The notes beneath the pieces are model-generated. The model was not told the origin of the DNA, did not search any database, and saw nothing but the letters and a program-made list of their open reading frames with translations. This document shows, piece after piece, positions 24,241-64,000 of a DNA stretch of 64,000 bases (positions are counted from its first letter, which is position 1; every line of letters starts with the position of its first letter). The stretch is from Liolophura sinensis (Eukaryota; Mollusca; Polyplacophora; Chitonida; Chitonidae): contig NC_088295.1 in assembly GCF_032854445.1 (NCBI RefSeq), forward strand, positions 75,732,028-75,796,027. Direction: 5' to 3'. The translations under genes were made by a program, and so were the position numbers.

Positions 24241-27199
24241 CATATCAAGAGGAGTTATTCATATCTACATATTCATTGATAAATTCCCACTTGGCGACTC
24301 CTGTTTTTTTACTAACGCACCTGATCACTTTCTTAATCAGGGAAAACCTTCAAATTACTCTGTTCATGTCGTAAAATCAACGTATAGGTAAGAATAGTTA
24401 AATTTCCATCAATATTCAAATAAAGTCAGGGGGGTTACCTTCATTTGACTACTGGACCCCAGATTTGACAACGTTCATGTACTGGATTCCCCCAGCTGTC
24501 GATGTAGCTCGGTTGAAGTACCTGTTCAACACTTGTGAGGGTAGTGACTTCTGTCAAGTCGGTGACAGGGCTTTTATAATGGCACGGGTCGGGGGTATAT
24601 CCGCAAACCTCACCGGGAGTTCAAGTAGCCTCAAGAATTTTTATCTTACAAAAATAGATGGTTTTCAAACAGACCCCTGGGGGTTTTGTTGAAAGGTGCT
24701 TGTAAGGCTATAGATGATAAGGGTTCATCCCCTACAGCCGCAGTTGTCATCTCCGATTCAACCATTATTTTGTATTTCAGACAAAATGTAGCAAATTCTC
24801 TATTAGTTTTGTATTATTATCTTTGGTGCAGTTCGCTTTCATATAGGTACTTTTCAACAGACACATATATGTCACAATTTATTTTTTCTCAGAAGATTAA
24901 GAACAAATCTCCGTGGGGGACTGACACTAGCTTGAAGATGACACAGGGAAGTCGATCTCCCATTAGCAAACAATCGTCGGCGACGACAGAATGTGATAAA
25001 TGAGGTGTGATCCACAGCGTGAGATTTCAAGTGGGGAATCAAGCCTATGGCGTACAGATAAAGACATTGCTAGCATTTCTTATACTTTCAGCTATGATTT
25101 TACAAACATAGTGTTTTAAATATGAAAGAAATGCTTAATAGTTACAGATTCCAGAACGTAGAGTGATTTTCCCTTTCTAATTTCGATAAGCCGCTAAATC
25201 TGTACTTAGAGTGTGGGAAATACAAAACACAGTGTTTGGACAGTTTATTTTTTTACAACTGATCTGTTCAAAACTATTAAAAAGGCAACAAAGTGGAAAC
25301 TCAGCCTTAGCGTCATGAAATGTTGCCTGAGCTAGCTGCACGTTAAACTTGTTGGGTATCTTTACACACCTGTATAGGGAACATGGGGATTGATTCAATA
25401 AAACTGGGACTTCATATAGGGTTAAACTACAGAAATAAATTCAGAAATTAGGACTGTAAATGGCCAAAGACTGTGGTGATCATTGAATAGTCAAAGTAAC
25501 ATTTCATACAAAAGAGTTTGCCTCTTTGACACACTCGCAATGCGATTTGTCGAATAGGCTTGTCAAATTTGAAAATTGCGGGAAAGTAAGACAAATTTGA
25601 GTTGTCGATTGCTACCATCGCATGAAATAGCATATGTTCTATTTTCATTCGTCTTTATCGAATTCGACGAGTCAAAGTTTGATGATCATCCAGTCAAGGC
25701 CGTCTTAGAGTGGTCTTTCATACAGTATATTGGAGATCAGATATCCTACAACTATATGGCATATGGCATCCAAGTTAAGGTGGCTCATGCTGTGAAGTCT
25801 GCGCATCATTATATGTTAGAAAGCTCCCGAGTTTATTCCGGGCAATCGGGCTGCCTCCAAACATGAAAATAAGTGAGCTTTCGGTCAGTAAAATATTATT
25901 GAGTAATAATTAGGCCTACAACTAATTCACAAGATATTTGGCGGTGTATGTCCGTGACGCGTCAACCGTTAAAATTTCTTTGCGCAACGGGTACACGTCA
26001 CTGAGACCGCACAAAGTGATGACGCCTCAATATCCGTACACGTATACATGACGATGCAAACTCTGTCTAATACGTTGAGACATCAGATTTAACGTTTCAC
26101 ACGTGTCAGTGCCCACGACATTCTAACATTCTAACACCACGACGCTGGTTGACTTCTCTCAGTCCAGAACATTCCTCAGTGTATATTTCAGACATTCCTG
26201 GAATGACACCACTTGATCTGTCAACCCACAGGTGTTCCCGATGTGCAGGTGTGTGACAGTTTGCAAATCGATATCGGAATTTATCCTAATAATGATTCGG
26301 CTAAAGTCGATTTATTATCCTGTATTGAACATCTCAGGATGTACTAATGTAACAACTCTTCGAGCTAAGTATTACGTTGCAAGCAAATGACTTTGTTACC
26401 TGGTTAATATATGCCATATAGACAAAATGTCGATAGGGAAGCGCATGCGCCGCTTGATAAGATCTGATTGCTTCACTGTATCCTCTCGACAAGTCTGACC
26501 TCTCGAAATGTCACACACGTATGGGCATGGAACCTTGCTTCACCTTTCTCACTTTCTTTCTTGAACAAAATTACGTAAAAGTGCCCATGGGAATCATGTT
26601 TGTATTAAGTATTGAAAGAAACAATAATTGATACAGATGGTCAGATTTGTGTTGTACACATAGTGAATTTTGGAACTCTGACGCCAGAGGAAGTTTTCCA
26701 CTGGAATATTGGAATATTTCTTTTTATCTATGAATAAAAAAATTACTGAAATAATGGTCTGAAAAAGTCCTTCCGTCTGGTGAGCATCAGGAAAAAGGTG
26801 ATGTGACCTCGGAGTTCCTAAACACCATCAGTATGGCTCGTGAAGCCCTTTATAAAATTCAAATATTTAAATGCCTTTCGACACTCCTTCAAAAAAATCT
26901 AAAAAAAATAAATGAGAATATTTCTACGCTTAATTGTCGTGTCTGTCAGGTGTCTGTCTCATGAACCTTACATCATATTTTAGCTTCTTTTAATATAATC
27001 GAATGTATTTAAAAGAATTATTTCGATCATGGCTGGACGTTCTGCTGCTTCTCAATAATTCATAGATTAAATGTTTTAAGATGACGAAATTCCAAGTTTA
27101 CATCCTCAAAAATACTTAACCTTGCCATCAAAAAATTTTACAGTTCATGTTTGCCGAGGGTTATGGTGTTACATGCCATAATACATTGGTTTCATTTCT

Positions 27200-27372
27200 G
27201 CATGCATGTCCTCTCCGGTCGTACGTGATATGGTCCGCAGCAACCAGCGGATGGTCGTCCACTTGCCCCTGGCTTTGCACGTTTTCCTCCCACCATAATG
27301 CTGGCCGCCGTTGTATTAGTGAAGTATTGTTGACTACAGGTTAAACCAACAATCAAATAAATAAATAAATCA
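27200..27372 (+). mobile_element. SINE family A, 5'-truncated
   Basis: CCTCTCCGGTCGTACGTGAT, CCCACCATAATGCTGGCCGC, then AATCAAATAAATAAATAAA. Confidence 0.78.
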
Positions 27373-27667
27373 TTTCCGCATGCTTTCTGTTTCACGTTCA
27401 TGGCTGTTTCGCCCTAGAGCCCAGGTCTCTGAGAATGGGAGCTGTTCAGGTTCCCTAATATGGCGAATCTGTGCATGCATTAAATAGAGCACATGTCGGG
27501 CGCACCGAACTGTGTTGGGCGCAACGAATCGCCAATATTTTTTTTCTGAAATCACTTCCGCCTCATCAACGTAACTCCAGTGACCTTGGCGTTGTTCAGC
27601 AAGTGGATTAGTGATGGCAGTCATGTAAAGCAATTGAATAGCGGTCCTTGTGCTTTTAGGAATAAAT

Positions 27668-28005
27668 AAATGAATGGGGTTGAACGTCGTACTTAACAAT
27701 TATTCAGTCATATGATGAGAAGGAGTTATTAGGTGTGTGTATATATGCTGTCTCTTCTTGTGGCAGGGCGAATCCATGCCGCCGAAGAGCTGCCGTCACT
27801 GAAACATCATGTCGAAGACATGACACCCTACTCAGTCACACTTTACTGACACCGGGTCGACTAGACATGTTTCCTTGCTCTATCAGCGCTGAGCGCCAAG
27901 CGATGCAGCAACCAAGTACCGTAAGTCTTTAGTATGACACGACCTGGGTTTGATCCCTAGTCTCTCGACTTCCAGACGGATGCTCTATACATTAGGCCAG
28001 CGAAG
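27668..28005 (-). mobile_element. SINE family C-like composite
   Basis: The tail GAACGTCGTACTTAACAATT and TCAGTCATATGATGAGAAGG matches family C. The body (CATGTCGAAGACATGACACC, GACACCGGGTCGACTAGACA) differs. The minus-strand head has a B-box-like GGGATCAAACCC. The body is shared with 60620-60770, so this is probably a distinct subfamily. Confidence 0.6.
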
Positions 28006-28807
28006 ACGTCTGTGCTTTGAGGAATATGACAATGTACCTCCCACAAAGAACGTTTCTTAGTCAGTCGGTTTAGCTATAAAGCAGTGATTCGATATATGTC
28101 AAACATAATATACTTCCGGACTGTCAGAAATCTACCCTCTTTGCCGTACAGCTTTGATACATTAAGTGCATACAGCACAGGCTAAACGAGCAGAACAGTA
28201 CAGGCATGTATTCAGATGGAGTGATTTCAAAGGCCGGATCATGACCAACAGAAAACGCGAAAACGAAAACAATCTGATCACAAAAAAAAATTAATAGTAA
28301 ACTTTATTCACTAAAATTCTACAAAATGAACCAATACTCAGGCTATTGTATTATCCTATTGCACATAAAGTTAAGAAAAACCTGCGACGAAATGATATGT
28401 TTAACATGCAGTTGTGGGTTTATATATACATATATACCAGTTGATAAAACTATCGTAAATGTGTCCCAAATGACAAGGAAGCAGTTCATTTTGAGCCTTA
28501 GCAGAAGGTCAGACTCAGTGACATTCGAGGGAAGGCTTCATAGCATTTTACTAGTAGGAGCTTATAACATATATAGAAGCACGGCTAAAAAGTAGAATTG
28601 TGTATCAGATTTTGATGTGTTTACTTTATCAACTTATACTGCGATATACACTTTCTCTGTACGTGTATCACAACTATAAAAATGTACAACATGTATGATG
28701 GTAAGACTACAGTTTCCCAGTATATACTTCCTAGTCACCTAATTCTATAAGCTACGTGTATACATGTTACTTATTCCATGTTGTGTTGGGTCTCTGTGTT
28801 GGGCCCC

Positions 28808-28960
28808 CTGGGCCTCGCTGTTCAGAAGTGTATTTTGAACCAGACTGAACTTGGTCTGCATTGAAGTGCCATTGGTTTTGTATAATACCATGAATGGTAT
28901 TAATATTCAAGCCCGGCTTAGTTTTTAATACACTTCTGCTGCCCAGCCCTAATCTTTAGT
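28808..28960. mobile_element. Small inverted-repeat element, probable MITE
   Basis: CAGAAGTGTATT on the left and AATACACTTCTG on the right lie inside a longer imperfect inverted repeat beginning CTGGGC. A second palindrome (ATACCATGAATGGTAT) lies in the middle. Target duplications are not clear. Confidence 0.4.
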
Positions 28961-29324
28961 CCAGCCATACAAGTTAAAACTATTTAATATATGTATATAT
29001 GCTGTAAAACATGATGAATACATGATCAAATAAATTAATCAATATGTACCAGACTAAAGGTCTATAATACCATCGAGAAAGAACAATAAATGAATACACT
29101 TACGCTTCCGTAAATTCGGGAGATTCAAAATACAATTAAACAACAAACACGTGCGTTAAGGCCACTGTCGATTCGAGACTTTTCTCTAAAGAAGTCTCTC
29201 ACCAGAAGTCCTTTCTCGCCAGAAGACAACTCTCTCCATGAAAAGAGTCAATTTTCAACTAAAGAAAGGTCTCTTTCTTGCAAGGAGTCAGTTTTCGACA
29301 GCAGTCAATTCTCTCCAGGAGAAT

Positions 29325-29722
29325 GATGATTGATACACATCATCATGTTTTTGATAAACATCATCGTAGTGTTCATATACACCATCGTACTGTTGATACA
29401 CATCATCGTACTGCTGATATACATCATCGTACTGCTGATACACCTAATCGTACTGCTGATATACATCATCGTACTGCTGATATACATCATCATACTGCTG
29501 ATACACCTAATCGTACTGCTGATATACATCATCGTACTGCTGATACACCTAATCGTACTGCTGATATACATCATCGTACTGCTGATATGCATCATCATAC
29601 TGCTGATACACCTAATCGTACTGCTGATATACATCATCGTACTGCTGACACACCTAATCGTACCGCTGATATACACCATCGTACTGTTCATACTCATCAT
29701 CTTATTGTTGATACACATCACT
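29325..29722. repeat. 21-bp minisatellite
   Basis: Unit CTGCTGATATACATCATCGT plus A. Variants alternate ATACATCATCGTA and ACACCTAATCGTA, giving a higher-order pattern. Frames of 131-168 codons on both strands are by-products of the period. Confidence 0.88.
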
Positions 29723-30151
29723 TAGAGCATTCGCTGACGTCTCTCGTCTTACATCAGCTTCACGGTGAGAACCGTAAGAGTTGACATCACATATAACAAT
29801 ATCAGAGTGATGCAGCTCGCTGTAACAGACGTGTGTATAAAATATGAACATTGCTCCGTACTTCCAAAGTTCACTAAAATCAGTATTGACAAATATCATC
29901 TTGTTTATTTCTTCACAAAGACAATTTAATTTGCCTCCAACAAGAAGATCGGACAAGTCTAGGAATTGGTATTAAGTTATCACTGTGATATATTAGAAGT
30001 AAAACATTCGTGTTTATGAGAAACACACAATTGTGTACTAGTGGTACATTTGTGCTTATGTATTGGTACATTTGTACATAACTCTCTGCCGAAAAACCTA
30101 TATTCATGGCAAGGTTTTCTGGAAGTTTGTCCTTTTCACGCATTAGAATGT

Positions 30152-30218
30152 AAAATTATCATATATATTTATCTTTTGTTTTCACGTTTGCAGGCGTAAA
30201 ATTATCAGATATACTTAC

Positions 30219-30243
<25 letters not shown>
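30152..30243. repeat. 46-bp tandem duplication spanning the exon 32 donor
   Basis: Two adjacent copies begin AAAATTATCA and end ACGTTT(G/A)CAGGCGT. On the minus strand the working copy reads AAAAGGTAAGTAT and the other AAAAGATAAATAT, so the second donor has decayed. Confidence 0.82.
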
Positions 30244-62556
<32,313 letters not shown>

Positions 62557-64000
62557 ACTCCCGTTAGCAGCGTACGCTCGGCGTGTTCAGGTTTCGGGTC
62601 AGACTACTGACCAGTTCTCTCGCTGTTCATACGCCTTGTCACACTTCGAAGTACTGATAACACCACAGCGTATGTAGAGAGTACGTCTGTCAAAATCGTC
62701 CCACTAACAACAGTCTTATAATCTAACAGACCTTTAGAGATTCACCGCGTCTTGCGCAAGGCGTCCAATCTGAATGACGCACTGCACAGTAAACCATGTT
62801 TGTCGACGATATGGTGCTCCACCCTCGGCAAGGTACGAGAGGTCGGTTTAGTAAACCGGAACCGCGTGCGGGAGTGAATGTCCGCTCACCTGGATATTCA
62901 GAGTGTCCTAGCTTTAATGACAGTTTGCTCCAATTTGCTGGGCATATACATGTTAATGGTTATGTTATGTAGAGTAGCCCGTTACAGTAACTGATCAGAA
63001 AACAGCTATTACAAGCAAATATGTATACGTAGATGCCCTAAATAATCGCTATGTACACTATAGCTGTACCGTACCCACGTTTGCAGCCGGGAAATCGTGA
63101 AGGGTAGAGAGAGAGGGTAGACACGATGTCTTGTGGTCTGCCAGAAGAGATCGTAGGCCCCTATATCGATCCAGTTGGTATTACTACATTTGTACGCTTA
63201 GTGCATACGTAAGGAAGAACTGACAACAGGTAGGAAACAAAGTTTCACGGATTTTAGAAATAAAGCATTTCTCTGTTAGTTTTAAGTCATATGTACTGTG
63301 TGGTGTTCCGCGATTTTGCGCCGACAATATTTTGTCGAAAATATCCACAATGTTGACATATTCCACCACAACGTCAGCATATAGATGAGTGAATATATCC
63401 CATAACGCAATCTGTGCACATCTTATTCGATGGAACAGTCACAAAAAAACAAACCTTTACACGGTATGCCGCTATCAGGTTGTGCGTGTGTATGTGTTTA
63501 CTCGCGGCCAACACTTCGACCAACTCGAGAGTGCGTAATTGCCGTGGATTTCACAATTCTATTTTCAAAAATTCCCAAAAATGAGGATGGGCTGACCTAG
63601 AAGATTGCAAAAGACTTGCTTTGGGGGGTTTTTTCTTGGGGCGAGGGGGGGGTGGGGGTGGGGAGGAGAGAGACGGGAAAAATTAAGACTTCTGCATGTT
63701 TTATTCCATGTCGTATCTCATGGTTTTGATATGTTTTGTATGTTCTCTATATTCTGATTATTATTTTGCTGGGCTAGCTGTAGTGCTGTGTAAAAAAGGG
63801 AGAAAAGCAGAGTAATTTGTAGATCTGCAGATTTTCTAATAGATGTCACATATGCATATTCCGATATCTGATCGGCTGTTGTTTAGACGAGATTTACAGC
63901 GTAGTATACTACGTATGCGTATAGGACAAGAACCATTGATTTGATGGAGTGCGAAAACATCTGCTCAGTGAAATGGAACATCACTGTATTCATTCTCTCA
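62557..64000. other. Upstream flank of the adhesion gene, no gene seen
   Basis: This stretch would hold the promoter and any 5' untranslated exons. A good donor-like CCAG|GTGAGCGG at about 62881-62893 on the minus strand could end a noncoding exon. A G-rich run lies at 63625-63675. I see no protein-coding exon on either strand. Confidence 0.4.
62715..62722 (-). promoter_or_regulatory. Possible TATA-like element upstream of the adhesion gene
   Basis: ATTATAAG on the minus strand, about 160 nt upstream of the start codon at 62556. The position would give a short 5' UTR. The match is only to a weak consensus. Confidence 0.2.

Larger units (their letters stand above)
24250..29324. other. Presumed intron or intergenic DNA
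   Basis: It holds two SINE copies and one small inverted-repeat element. The 5' untranslated exon and promoter of the peptide gene should lie here if that gene has its own promoter, but I could not place them. Confidence 0.4.

Noticed and set aside
27370-27699. A 109-codon minus-strand frame
   Set aside because: It starts in a SINE tail, has no recognisable motif, and its splice signals do not fit the neighbouring gene.
29278-29784. A 168-codon His/Thr-rich frame and two frames overlapping it
   Set aside because: They come from the 21-bp minisatellite; all are open because the unit is a multiple of three.

Overview
The window looks like nuclear DNA of a lophotrochozoan animal, most likely a mollusc. 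It has short exons split by GT-AG introns, many minisatellites, and many copies of tRNA-derived SINEs whose tails resemble repeats I know from mollusc genomes. No bacterial, plasmid or phage organisation is visible. The species assignment is an inference.

The main content is one large gene on the minus strand, from a start codon at 62556 down to at least 30219. I reconstructed 32 exons by joining splice sites by eye. Reading frame is kept through all 32, giving about 1,541 residues. The order is signal peptide, LamG, LamG, EGF, fibrinogen-like domain, LamG, EGF, LamG, five Ig domains, and a short Gly/Thr-rich linker. The first part is the core of the neurexin-IV/CNTNAP (Caspr) family, but the N-terminal discoidin domain is missing. 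The Ig part resembles the Ig array of L1CAM/neuroglian, not the normal Caspr C-terminus. In flies and vertebrates these two families are separate proteins that meet at septate and paranodal junctions; here they appear to be one polypeptide. A plausible transmembrane and cytoplasmic exon (16132-16347) lies about 14 kb further on, and two small in-phase candidate exons lie beyond it.

Inside the long intron between the linker exon and the candidate membrane exon is a second, same-strand gene (22983-23468). It encodes a 161-residue predicted secreted precursor with basic cleavage sites and a C-terminus ending in FYIPRWG-stop, which looks like an amidated PRX-amide peptide.

The rest is repeats. 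There are about 25 SINE copies of at least three families, a 620-bp element with terminal inverted repeats, a 113-bp palindromic element, a possible solo LTR, and several minisatellites (19, 21, 22, 36, 39 and 62/113 bp units). Two of the intronic arrays have units that look like splice sites on the sense strand. The region from 1 to about 16 kb has no gene that I can recognise with confidence.
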